A DNA stretch of 64,000 nucleotides, from NCBI GenBank assembly GCA_963575745.1, contig CAUYUJ010020615.1, positions 191,001 through 255,000 on the forward strand, in the 5' to 3' direction. Made by a program: the position numbers and the translations under genes. Below are positions 1 to 8,330 of the stretch, in pieces (positions within the stretch are counted from its first letter, which is position 1; each line of letters begins with the position of its first letter). The DNA is from Prorocentrum cordatum (taxonomy: Eukaryota > Sar > Dinophyceae > Prorocentrales > Prorocentraceae). The notes below the pieces were generated by a model. That model ran no database searches. It saw only the letters and a list, made by a program, of their open reading frames with translations, and had not been told where the DNA came from.

Positions 1-591
1 GAAAGCTGGGCTAACATCATTGTCGTACTGGATCAGCGTAGACCCGGTGGCGTACTTTACTGCAAGTAGACATGACACACTTTTGGCCAATCTAAGTGCT
101 ACTACGTGTTCTACTCGGAAATAGTTTCGAACGAGATACTGTAGTACAAGATGTACGCGCGGGTGAAACTTGCTGTCGTCTGAAAGATTGAGGTTTCCCT
201 TATAGTCTGGGATGTAGCCAAAGACTTTGGCAGGTTTCCCTGCACCGAGGTGTGCCACATACATAAGGACTGTTTGCATGGCCATATTATCCATGCCAAG
301 TTCCCGTGCGAGGAGACATTCAATGTATAGCGCGTGACGAGCTTCAGGATACATCACAATTACCTCACGAGATTCTGCCTAGACAACGATGTGCCCTCTT
401 TCAGGCACGTTACGGATCACAGGGAATGGGCCGTTCCAGCCTCCATGATCGTCCTTAGTGGCAGTGGGTCGATGGTAGTCGACCAGATCCCCTGCTGAGT
501 AAAGGCGAGCACCATCTGGAGCCGTTTTAGCCCTGAGAGCACGATTTGTCTTGGCCACAGCCGTGGCTTGAGTTATTGCTTCTAGGCTAAC
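1..591 (-). pseudogene. Integrase C-terminal tail and following polyprotein, with in-frame stops
   Basis: Same frame as the integrase core. After the TAA at 592 it reads AGDLVDYHRPTATKDD then GGWNGPFPVI, a GDxVxYxR...WxGPxxV pattern typical of integrase C-terminal domains, then a second stop TAG at 379-381, then EVIVMYPEARHALYIECLLARELGM onward to base 1. Both stops interrupt sequence that otherwise looks coding, so this copy is dead in this part. Hairpin 230-243 is read as QGNLP; a decayed one may sit at 189-202. Confidence 0.65.
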
Positions 592-1902
592 TTACCTCAC
601 CCGACGTTCTCGTTCATGGCCTGATGTCTCGGGTCCCTTGGGAAAGTCAAGGGTGTCGAGGTCAGGAAGGAAGGAGGGCTGGCGTCCAGTGTGTGCTTGG
701 TATGGCGATACTCCGTTGTAAAACGTGAAGGCGTTGGTAACGAAGATGCCTTCAGCCAATATTCTAGTGAATACAACAGGGGTGTTGTGTCTGTTCAGCT
801 CTTCCTCAATCATGTGGAAGACGCCCCTGGGAATACCGTTTCGCGACTCGATTGAAGTCGCGCGTTGGCCAGGCGCTCGGGTACGGAGTGTTGCACCCTT
901 GTTCGCCATCATGGCCTTAGCGGTATCATTGTTCAGGGCGCCTTCTCCGTCTGAGTACAAGACTTTGAAGGGTCCATGATAGGCAATCCAGCAGTAGTGG
1001 TAGGCGTCGAGTATAGTGTCACGTTCTCTGTCGGAAATCTCTTGGCCTGCTGCCAGGCGAATACAATGATACATAATGTGGAATATGGTTCGTTTCTTGT
1101 AAAACATGAGATCCATTTCGCCTTCTTCGAGCCAATTTCCAGGAAGGCTCACCGAAGGTAATGTTGAGTTTCCTGGACGTTCCCATGCTCTGCATTCCCG
1201 ACAGGTGTCGCAAACTTCTTTGATCATATTCAGTCGAACGTTGTCCAGTCCCACTTTGTCTAGGATTAGCCTCATCTTGGGTTCCTTCGCATGATGCCAC
1301 CGTAGGTGCAGTTTACGGAGTTCCTTTTTAACGACATGAGGTTCATGACTACGGAGATTTGGCAGACTGCGTTGGATATCAAATCTCGTCCAGTCGGGTA
1401 GTCGTGGAGCCCCCGAGCCGGTGATGGCAAGAGGGTTCCTTGTAGCTCTCCGCAGTCGGTCTCCTTCGTCAACTGCATCTGGTGGTGGTGGTACGCCTTG
1501 TAGGCGACCGCGACGGGCCGCTGCCTGTGGCGGTTCGCTCGAGGACGCAGAAGGCGTGTTTCCACGCTCGGGGGCGTCTCGTAGCATGTCGTAACTGCTG
1601 GCACCAGATGTCGGATCAGCGTTCCCGAAGGATCGTGGTCGCGGTGGCCTGGCGTGTGCGCCTTGGCGGCCGCCTGACGCGGAAGCTTGGCCCAGTCTTA
1701 CCTTCGGGGTCATGCTCATCTGGAAGTTTAAACGGTTCAGCAAAACGACATTTACCAGGTTCGGTATCGAGGTGGTTCTTAACACCTTTGCTTCTCGTAA
1801 GATCCCTTTGGCATGCGGGACATGGCCAATATACAGAGATAGAATCATGATACTTACACTGCGTAGGGTCTCTGTTGTGGCTAGGACTGTCCTTTCGGAC
1901 AT
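592..1902 (-). CDS. Integrase (zinc-binding and DDE catalytic core)
   Basis: Retroviral-type integrase, which inserts the element cDNA into the genome. The HHCC zinc-binding module is LHLRWHHAKEP with CDTCRECRAW (His199, His203/204, Cys231, Cys234). The catalytic triad is Asp264 (GEMDLMF, codon near 1113), Asp318 (VLYSDGEG, near 951) and Glu352 (TSIESRNG, near 849), a D,D-33-E spacing. The frame before about 1690 is noise from the neighbouring frame. It ends at TAA 592-594, but the same frame stays clearly coding beyond it (VSLEAITQATAVAKTNRALRA), so this is an internal nonsense mutation. Hairpin 1554-1567 is read as RGNTP. Confidence 0.85.
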   Translation of the reverse strand: MSERTVLATTETLRSVSIMILSLYIGHVPHAKGILREAKVLRTTSIPNLVNVVLLNRLNFQMSMTPKVRLGQASASGGRQGAHARPPRPRSFGNADPTSGASSYDMLRDAPERGNTPSASSSEPPQAAARRGRLQGVPPPPDAVDEGDRLRRATRNPLAITGSGAPRLPDWTRFDIQRSLPNLRSHEPHVVKKELRKLHLRWHHAKEPKMRLILDKVGLDNVRLNMIKEVCDTCRECRAWERPGNSTLPSVSLPGNWLEEGEMDLMFYKKRTIFHIMYHCIRLAAGQEISDRERDTILDAYHYCWIAYHGPFKVLYSDGEGALNNDTAKAMMANKGATLRTRAPGQRATSIESRNGIPRGVFHMIEEELNRHNTPVVFTRILAEGIFVTNAFTFYNGVSPYQAHTGRQPSFLPDLDTLDFPKGPETSGHERERRVR

Positions 1903-2179
1903 TGTCGATGCATGCTGGGCATGTAGCCACTCTTTGGATGATACGATCGCCGACGCGTCTCATACCTTCTCCCGGTTCAGCTTGATCAGGAAGGTCAGCA
2001 GTGTAAGCATGTGCGGTGCGTGTAGGCGCGTTTCCGCGCGTAGTGTCAATGGCTTTCGCCAAATAGACGGCTTCCACAAAAGGCAGACTGCAGTCGTCGA
2101 GTGTATTTTTGTGCCAGTGAAAGCTCTCTGTTGCACGGTTGTGCGTGCACATGCTGACCGTTGCATTTGAGTCACTCAA
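1616..2179 (-). CDS. Zinc-finger (C2HC-like) segment before the integrase
   Basis: Two Cys clusters stand out: CPAC at residues 87-90 with H101, C108 and H111 after it, and CPAC at 120-123 followed by H136 and C144 (C-x2-C-x12-H-x7-C). Such fingers bind nucleic acid or protein. After about residue 160 this frame is probably noise, since the integrase frame enters near 1690. Hairpin 2026-2039 is read as RGNAP. Confidence 0.5.
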   Translation of the reverse strand: MSDSNATVSMCTHNRATESFHWHKNTLDDCSLPFVEAVYLAKAIDTTRGNAPTRTAHAYTADLPDQAEPGEGMRRVGDRIIQRVATCPACIDNVRKDSPSHNRDPTQCKYHDSISVYWPCPACQRDLTRSKGVKNHLDTEPGKCRFAEPFKLPDEHDPEGKTGPSFRVRRPPRRTRQATATTILRER

Positions 2180-2184
2180 AAGGT

Positions 2185-2706
2185 TTAAGAATCGTCTTGT
2201 CGTTGCTGGTGGTAATTTGTCGGCTTCTTAATATAGTCACCAGCCGTATCTTTGAGTCCCGTCGCACACTGACCAATGCGTGCGGTTGTGATGTGTGGTC
2301 GGTTGGCAAGTTCCTTCCATGGGGAAATTTCATCCACCCATGTTCCTGTGGGTTGTTCGCGTATAAACCACCTCCGTGCATCACCTTGAGTAACGGCAAT
2401 TTTACCACAGTAAGTTATGTGTGGTAAATCTTCTTTGTGGTGTTGTTCCCAAGTCTTGTGATTGACTTTGTAGTTGTAGTAGGATGGTGGTCCTGTGGTG
2501 CGGCAGCTGGGTTGTAGCATGGCAACTCGTACGTAGCATATTGCGAAGTAGTGATCTACAGCCCGCTGCACCGAGGGGTCTCCCAGGTCGACACATGTGG
2601 TCTTATCTAAGTTGCCTCCTGAGGAGTCCCCATGAGAAGGCAAGCTCTGAAATGCCACCCTCACCGCCACAAAGCTCCAACATATCCACGCAGTTGCTAT
2701 GACCAT
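2185..2706 (-). CDS. Methyltransferase-like region, C-terminal part
   Basis: In frame from about 2640: SSGGNLDKTTCVDLGD, QPSCRTTGPPSYYNYKVN, TWEQHHKEDLPHITYCG, WFIREQPTGTWVDEISPW and QCATGLKDTAGDYIKKPT. The pattern P-x-C-x2-TG, then EQP with a following Trp, then QC-x-GL and a final KKPT is what I associate with the cytosine-methyltransferase-like domain of dinoflagellate retroelements, where an ENV/EQP-type strand and a QC strand follow the SAM loop. No catalytic assay can be inferred; the canonical PCQ loop is not present in that exact form. The residues upstream of 2640 in this frame are out of frame. Confidence 0.5.
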   Translation of the reverse strand: MVIATAWICWSFVAVRVAFQSLPSHGDSSGGNLDKTTCVDLGDPSVQRAVDHYFAICYVRVAMLQPSCRTTGPPSYYNYKVNHKTWEQHHKEDLPHITYCGKIAVTQGDARRWFIREQPTGTWVDEISPWKELANRPHITTARIGQCATGLKDTAGDYIKKPTNYHQQRQDDS

Positions 2707-3854
2707 AGCATAGAGTAGCGACTATGCTGTATATGTCAGCGTGTGTGTCGGGCATAGATGTGGGGAGGGTAAGGAACAGGTCATCATCCTCATCGGAGCT
2801 TATCAGCTCAGTAGGGACGTCAGTGCTCCAGGTCGCCATAAGATCCTGTCCGAGTCCTGACAAATCGTCGCCGCAATCGTCGTTTCCGTCTTCAACGTGC
2901 TTTTTGATGCGGCGAGGCTTGATGCCTGCTTCCTTTTCGGCTTTGAGCCTTTCCTTCTGCTTGATACGCGATTCTGTAGGTAAGACTTGCTCGTCTTGTT
3001 CGCCGGTCTGTGTGCCCACTGTCGTGGTTGAGTGGGTACGTGCGTCAATCGCCAGAGTCGGGAGGGGGAGAAGACAGTCATCCATGATGACGTGTCTAGG
3101 TTTCTGTGGTGATTGAGTAGGCTCGTTTCCGAGCAAGACCGGTTCCTCGGGTTGCCAATGCAACCGTGTGCTGATGTTGGCAACCCCTGCAGGTAGTGGT
3201 GCATGCCAATCATATCCTGTTGGTTGATCAGCTACTGCGATATCCTGGATGACCGCATTGGTATCCAGGTTAATTGTTACACGTTGGATAACATCAGACC
3301 ATTTCAGTCCTCCCTTGTTGGTCGTCACGTAGTGATGGATGTTGTGGTCCGTACGTGTATAAGTGTTCAAATATATAGGCACGTTTCCGTGCGTGGTGGT
3401 GCTTCCCAGGATTTTATCGTCCAGATGACGGATGAGTGTAGTACGTGTCTGAGCTCGCCATTCAGCATGCCGTAGCGTTTGGCCGTACCAATCCAACACA
3501 TGTTGTGGTATCGCCAATTTGCACGTACATGCCTACAGCTTAGAGTTTATCGGTATGGATGTAGCTATCTGCATATAAGTACCACTCGGTGTACTGTCCT
3601 GCATATTGAACCGAATACCGAAATGACACAAACGCATCCGTATTACTGACAGCTTAAGATCTTCCAAGAATATCACGTACTGGAGATAACTTCCAAACAT
3701 ATCCTGGGGGACCAAATATTATGATTTCCATACGGAACTTCCTGGCTTTTATCAAAAGGTTTTGGATACGTGACCAATGTGGGGCCACTCTTTCCTGGAG
3801 TTCGTACATACCAGTCACCCGGGGTACTAATCCATATGAGAGTGCAATCTCCAC
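2603..3854 (-). CDS. Polyprotein segment leading into a methyltransferase-like fold
   Basis: Read over three short frames. 3854-3654 gives RIQNLLIKARKFRMEIIIFG; 3715-3533 gives VIRMRLCHFGIRFNMQD and PSGTYMQIATSIPIN; 3517-2603 gives HVLDWYGQTLRHAEWR, an acidic linker, and near its end VDMLELCGGEGGISELAF (about 2640-2695). The last motif looks like the glycine-rich SAM-binding loop of Rossmann-type methyltransferases. This string of motifs (CHFG, DWYG, LELxGGEGG) resembles a region I know between protease and integrase in dinoflagellate copia-type polyproteins. The frame shifts again at about 2640. Hairpins 3379 and 3121 are read as HGNVP and LGNEP. Confidence 0.5.
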
Positions 3855-4077
3855 TGATCACTGCACCCAGGTAATCTGCGCCCACAGTTGTCATAAGCTC
3901 ATGGTGGGAAATACGATCACAGATAGAACCTCGGGTGCGGAGGTCGGCGCAAGCCTCTCTCGTATCTTCAATGACAAAAGCTCTTTTGCTAAGGCAGGTT
4001 GCCCCGCTGTCCTTGTTACCCCCCGGCTTTTCGGCCATCAGGCAAGACGACGAGGGGGCAGCGTCGCTCTGCCATCT

Positions 4078-4494
4078 TCAAGATAAAGAAGATGTGCCTG
4101 CAATGTCTGCCAGCATCTGGGCTTCCCTCGTATGCTGGAGCTCAGCACTGCAGCGCGCCGTGGCCTCAGAGGCGGATTGCTCCGCAGATGCCGCCAGCGT
4201 GGATGGATTATCCATCAGCTGCTTCAGCACGCCCTTGGACCTTGCGTCACTGACTGTCTGCAGCTCACGGTTCGTGCACCCCATCACTATCTTCCGGCGG
4301 GGCCGTACAGCGTCCATGGGTACACTTCCACCATGCTGGGCCAGTGTCCTGGCTACGAAGCAATCGAACGTCTCAAGATCGTCGATGCTATCGCCTCTCA
4401 TCATAGCTTTGGCGAGCGTCTCCATCAACCCCTGAGGCAGGTTGCCCTGCAATTGTTCGCGCTCCTGCGCCGGGGTCGGCTCGCCCGTCAGCAC
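4078..4494 (-). CDS. Polyprotein segment downstream of protease, unrecognised
   Basis: Charged, helix-prone protein (QGLMETLAKAMMRGDSIDDLETFD, then ELQTVSDARSKGVLKQLMD and ATARCSAELQHTREAQMLADI). The frame is open upstream to about 4545, so the Met at 4494 need not be a start. It joins the protease to the methyltransferase-like region. Hairpin 4437-4450 (GCAA loop) is read as QGNLP; a neighbour at 4526-4539 lies at the frame change. I do not recognise a family. Confidence 0.45.
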   Translation of the reverse strand: MLTGEPTPAQEREQLQGNLPQGLMETLAKAMMRGDSIDDLETFDCFVARTLAQHGGSVPMDAVRPRRKIVMGCTNRELQTVSDARSKGVLKQLMDNPSTLAASAEQSASEATARCSAELQHTREAQMLADIAGTSSLS

Positions 4495-4542
4495 CGTCTG
4501 AAATGACGTGCTGCTTGAGCTCGAGGCGGGTTGCCCCGCAGC

Positions 4543-5904
4543 TCAAAATCGATCACACCTGATCGACAGATGCCCTGATGGCAGCTTCGTCGTCGGCATG
4601 ATCTTGGAGCCCTCGGGGAGCTCCATCTTGACCTGTCCCTTCCCAGGGAATATCAGCTTCTCCTGGCCTCGTTCGAGCACAATAATAGCGCGCTTGTCCT
4701 GCATACTATCGAGGCCAAGGATGGCTGGCAGGTCTTTGCCACAGCCTGACACAATGTTCGTCTTGTACGAATCGAGCTGGGTCGAACCCTGGTACTCGCA
4801 GGCAATACTGAAGGTGCCTACGGTATCCGCTGGGGCCGACCCTTCGCCCACCCCGTTGATGTTCAGACGAGAACGGGGTTCGAACGTGCAAGAACGGCCA
4901 TGTGCCTCAGCAGCCTGGACAAACTTGCGGTTCGTGTTTTCTCCCATTACGTTGATCTTCGAGCCTACATAGATGAGGATAGAATTTCCACCATCGTCCG
5001 AGAAAGTCTTACTCGGCTGCTTGATGCGCACTGTTTCTGAAGTGCCAACTGTGCCATCCGGCGGGTTTCCCCGCGATTCAGTTGTACTCCCTGGCGGGTT
5101 TCCCCGCACTACGCTGGCACCCGGCCTGCCTTCGGCCATACGTGCCAGGTCGATGTACTGGAAGTACGACACGTTCTGAGCATGAGCGCCACGCTCCTCC
5201 CGCCAGTTAGCATACTCATCACGTATGCTCTTATACTGCTCGCGGGTGGTGCGTCTCGTCAGCGTCAGATATGAGTGAAGGGTGATGTCCTGCAACCCTT
5301 CATTCGTGAGGTGATCCCTGTACTGCAACCACTCATCGAATTCCTCTTTCGTAGCTGAGAAGTCGACGGCCCCGGCTGCTGTTGCTGCTGTTGCCACTGA
5401 GGAATCTGAGAGGTCCAACGACGCACTCTCAGTCTCAGGATTGTCGGCATCCAGCATAAAGGTTGTGTGTACATTATCCATTTGGGTCTGGAAATGCCGA
5501 ACACGCAACTCACGCAGCTGCTCAGGGTCCAGTGCCAGCTCTGCCTCGCCCCCACTCTGGGGCGACATTTGAGGAGACACCTGTGGGGTGTTAGGCAGGT
5601 TTCCTTGCTGAGGCGCCGTCATCGGGATAAGCTGATCGAAGTATCCCGTCTCCATCGGCGGCCTCACCTCCTCCGGCAGGTTTCCCTGCTGCTGGGGCTG
5701 AGCTGTCTGCCTGTCTAGCATCCTGGCTGTCATCTCCTCCACCATGCTCCTCAACTCCCGCAACTCCCTCACTGCTTGCTCAGGAGCCTGAGTGTAGGAG
5801 CCGGTCCGTGGGAATGATGACGCTATGATGCCAGGCGCTCGGCAGATAGCACATGGTGGTTGCTGAGGGTCTCCCTCGCGCTGATTTGCAACATGGCCCA
5901 GCAC
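4543..5904 (-). CDS. Polyprotein segment with retroviral-type aspartic protease relic
   Basis: The N-terminus supplies the last two RING ligands, then a Gln/Glu-rich, probably coiled linker of about 270 residues. From about residue 310 the sequence matches a retropepsin-like domain: NSILIYVGSKINVMGENT (flap-side strand with the active-site loop), then IVSGCGKDLPAILGLDSM. The usual catalytic D-[ST]-G or D-x-G-S is replaced: where I expect Asp there is Tyr (codon TAT, 4969-4971; a GAT to TAT change would explain it). If so, this protease cannot cut the polyprotein. Hairpins at 5676, 5595, 5094 and 5061 are read as QGNLP or RGNPP. It ends at 4543; coding continues in a different frame. Confidence 0.7.
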   Translation of the reverse strand: MLGHVANQREGDPQQPPCAICRAPGIIASSFPRTGSYTQAPEQAVRELRELRSMVEEMTARMLDRQTAQPQQQGNLPEEVRPPMETGYFDQLIPMTAPQQGNLPNTPQVSPQMSPQSGGEAELALDPEQLRELRVRHFQTQMDNVHTTFMLDADNPETESASLDLSDSSVATAATAAGAVDFSATKEEFDEWLQYRDHLTNEGLQDITLHSYLTLTRRTTREQYKSIRDEYANWREERGAHAQNVSYFQYIDLARMAEGRPGASVVRGNPPGSTTESRGNPPDGTVGTSETVRIKQPSKTFSDDGGNSILIYVGSKINVMGENTNRKFVQAAEAHGRSCTFEPRSRLNINGVGEGSAPADTVGTFSIACEYQGSTQLDSYKTNIVSGCGKDLPAILGLDSMQDKRAIIVLERGQEKLIFPGKGQVKMELPEGSKIMPTTKLPSGHLSIRCDRF

Positions 5905-6251
5905 TCCTCATGGAATAAGTGATTGCACCTCAAACGGTAAATTCTCTCCCTGGGCTGAAATTCCTCGAGGCATACCGCGCAGGTATCTTCCATCCCAGCG
6001 AAAACTTCCACATCTGCTGCTCTGGGATATACCCGCCGCTGTCTCTCCAGGACCGTCTCGGAGGGCATGAAGGTCGCTGGAAGATCCCCTGCTGGATCCA
6101 GCACCTCCGGCACTCCGGCAGCCACAACTGGAGGAGCTGCTGACACGGCGGCTGCAGGCGTCACAGCGGGCGAGTTTCCTCGCATGGGTGAGCCTCTGCC
6201 CCTCGCAACCTCAAGCGCGGCTGCACGTGACTGATCACGCACGTTCTGCAC
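5823..6251 (-). CDS. Polyprotein segment carrying a RING-H2 zinc finger
   Basis: After an Ala/Pro-rich stretch the frame gives DTCAVCLEEFQPRERIYRLR, then CNHLFHEECW. That is the RING-H2 pattern C-x2-C-x14-C-x-H-x2-H-x2-C with the usual Trp after the sixth ligand. The seventh and eighth ligands are missing in this frame but appear in the next one as PPCAICRAPG, after a single-base shift between about 5865 and 5890. The whole finger therefore covers 5842-5981. RING-H2 domains are typically E3 ubiquitin ligases; one inside a copia-type polyprotein suggests capture of a host domain. A spurious match is unlikely given eight correctly spaced ligands. Confidence 0.7.
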   Translation of the reverse strand: MQNVRDQSRAAALEVARGRGSPMRGNSPAVTPAAAVSAAPPVVAAGVPEVLDPAGDLPATFMPSETVLERQRRVYPRAADVEVFAGMEDTCAVCLEEFQPRERIYRLRCNHLFHEECWAMLQISARETLSNHHVLSAERLAS

Positions 6252-7132
6252 GGCCTGTCTGCGCCTAAAGCATGCCTGTTGGGGTGGTATGTCTGCCTGA
6301 TATAATCAGGCACACCTCTACTGCCAGGCGGTATCGAATGGGCAGTAGGCTGGACAGCCACATCTGGCGACGTCGGCGCAGGCATAAAGGCCATGCGCGG
6401 ATACATGGGCTGATCGCTACAGCGCACGTTTGTGAGGCTGTGGAATTGATCCGCCATCTCGCGAACAAACTTGTTCGGAACTCTGGACCCATCAGGGTAC
6501 AGCGGCGGATTCATGTGTGCTGGCGATGGTCTCTGGCCCTGGGCCATGCTCGGGTGAGCATTGAAGGCTGGGATGAAGGCTCGTTGCCGAGCAGGATCCC
6601 TTGGATTGGGACCCTCAGGCTCCCAGGACCAGGCCGGCCTCCACCTCTGACCACTCGGGTGAGGCAGGTTGTGACTCTGCACCTGTTGCACAGCAGCTGC
6701 CACCCTTGCACGGTAGTCTTCAGGCGCACCAGCGACTGTAGCTTGTCCAGCAAACGGTCGATGATGGCTTGGAGTGCCGGGCAGGTTTCCCTGCTGACTC
6801 GTTGGAGTGCCGGGCGGCATCACGTTCAGGAGAGCTGTACCATGCTCGGCCCTGGCCGCAGCGATCCTCTCCATGAGGGTGCCACTCGTGGCAGGGCGAC
6901 CGGGAGTCCCGAACGGAGACTGTGCAGGTGGCGTCGCCATTGGGGTCATGCCCCTCGGTGTGTGCATACTATGCGAGGGGCTACCATGCATCTGCTCGAA
7001 TCGAGCAGGCTCTCGAAAGATGCGGCCGAACGTCTGCGGGTCCCCCTGCGGCTCAGGCATCTCATTCCTGAGTCCATTTATGGGCAGGTTTCCCTGCATG
7101 GCCTGACGATTACGCGTCGCCATGGCGGACAT
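6161..7132 (-). CDS. Polyprotein segment: Pro/Met-rich linker, unrecognised
   Basis: Continues the polyprotein after a frame change near 7145. Composition is rich in Pro, Met, Arg and Gln with no domain I recognise; a short part (VPNKFVREMADQFHSL) could be helical. Hairpins 7084 and 6781 are read as QGNLP, whereas 6579-6592 is read in a different phase (ARQRA) although the nucleotide hairpin is perfect. The last residues, past about 6255, are probably out of frame because the RING segment enters in another frame there. Confidence 0.5.
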   Translation of the reverse strand: MSAMATRNRQAMQGNLPINGLRNEMPEPQGDPQTFGRIFREPARFEQMHGSPSHSMHTPRGMTPMATPPAQSPFGTPGRPATSGTLMERIAAARAEHGTALLNVMPPGTPTSQQGNLPGTPSHHRPFAGQATVAGAPEDYRARVAAAVQQVQSHNLPHPSGQRWRPAWSWEPEGPNPRDPARQRAFIPAFNAHPSMAQGQRPSPAHMNPPLYPDGSRVPNKFVREMADQFHSLTNVRCSDQPMYPRMAFMPAPTSPDVAVQPTAHSIPPGSRGVPDYIRQTYHPNRHALGADRPCRTCVISHVQPRLRLRGAEAHPCEETRPL

Positions 7133-7645
7133 GGCTCCCTGGCCAGCGGCCCATGGGGTCTTGCTGATATAATCTATCCGCCAATTGCTCCACCTGTTCA
7201 GGATTTAGAGCGGCCGCGATCTGGTCCAGATCCGAGGTGCTGATGGCCTGCCAAGATATGGCACTAGGCCCTTGGCTTGGAGCACGGCTTGGAGCCGCGC
7301 TTCCGGCCTCACTCTCGGTGATCATAAAGATCTGGTGGACTTCTGGCTGGTTTCCCAGCGTGGCAGGGCTGTAGTGGTCCCCAACTTCTCTGTGACCGTA
7401 AACCATAGGAGGGTCGACGCCCTCTTGGTCGCGAGACCACTGGTACTTGACACTAGCACTGCCTACATCAGTCCACCTACCAGGGGCCGACATTATGGCG
7501 GTGGAGACGCGTGCCTTACGATCTCCCAGATACTCTGGGTTGCGCCATTGCTTCCCCGTGGCAAGGTCCCCCACGTGGGAAATGTAGTACGGTTCGATGA
7601 TACCGTCATTTCCCTCTGATAAAAGGACTCCATTGTCAGACCAAA
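7110..7645 (-). CDS. Polyprotein segment: end of Tpt1/KptA domain and linker
   Basis: The frame opens just after the A9 run at 7646-7654 with FFWSDNGVLLSEGNDGII, the final beta-strand region of the 2'-phosphotransferase fold, then continues EPYYISHVGDLATGKQW. A first Met in this frame occurs only at 7574, so it is a continuation and not an independent gene. The second half is a Ser/Ala/Gln-rich linker ending in a short helical stretch (DLDQIAAALNPEQVEQLADRLYQQ). Hairpin 7346-7359 is read as LGNQP. The frame is lost near 7145. Confidence 0.6.
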
Positions 7646-8330
7646 AAAAAATCCATCCTTCAAGGTGTTATGCCAGTCCACAAAAATGATGATGTTGGAA
7701 TCTGGGTCCCACCCACTGTTCACACTGCGACGGCGGACCGTCGGCACAAAGTGGATGCGTGACCGGCCTGCCCCCTTTTTTCTTCGAGTTGTGTTCGGAA
7801 CGACAGGAAAGGCCATGCCACATAATACCTTCAAAGGCAGTCCATCGAGCACCGTGCATGGCAACCTCGGGGCATGGGGCCGGTCTCCCGGCAGGGTTGT
7901 CGTGTAGTGCGATGTACTTGTACAACGACCATGGGGCCTTCAGCGTCCACGAGTGCCCTTGAGAGGCCCGGATGAAGATGTCGGACTTGCCGGAGTCCCG
8001 CACTAACACCTTAAACTGAAGACGTTGTTTCTCCTCACCGTCTGGTTCGCGGACATGGGCCACCTCCATCATGATGGCGGCCAGCTGGTCCACCGTTCGG
8101 CCGTATAGGTTCGCGGTGATGACTTTGGCTTCGTCTTGCCTGGGATTGTAACCATCATGTCTCGTATGTCCGTGGTGCCACGGATACTCATGGACGAGCT
8201 CTACGAGGTTAATCCAGCCATCATGATCGTCGAAGGTGTTCAGGCTCCATACGGCATTGTGTGGTTTGTCAGGCGCGTGTCTACACACCCTACTGAGAGC
8301 CTTACTCAGTTGCTTGAGGGTGTGATTCTT
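7600..8330 (-). other. Tpt1/KptA-like RNA 2'-phosphotransferase domain, split over three frames
   Basis: Tpt1/KptA enzymes remove an internal RNA 2'-phosphate, using NAD+, as the last step of fungal/plant-type tRNA splicing. Read piecewise, the domain is complete: QLSKALSRVCRHAP with the Arg-His pair (8277-8282); DGWINLVEL; IRASQGHSW with its Arg at 7968-7970; MHGARWTAFEGIMWHGL; then in the next frame RSRIHFVP with its Arg at 7757-7759, DSNIIIFVDW; and in a third frame FFWSDNGVLLSEG. These are the family landmarks, and all four residues of the known Arg-His-Arg-Arg catalytic set are present. The breaks fall at homopolymers (7771-7781 and an A9 run, 7646-7654), so they could be sequencing errors. 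Its presence between nucleocapsid and protease implies capture from a cellular gene; its role in a retroelement is unknown. Confidence 0.8.

Noticed and set aside
189-1180. Further hairpin copies at 189-202, 1133-1143 and 1164-1178
   Set aside because: Loop-like TTTC is present but the stems have only two or three pairs, so they cannot be told from chance or decayed copies.
7771-7781. A AAA AAG heptamer on the minus strand as a programmed -1 frameshift site in the Tpt1 domain
   Set aside because: The enzyme continues in the +1 (or -2) frame, not -1, and the break cuts a folded domain, where programmed shifting makes no sense. A one-base run-length change is simpler.
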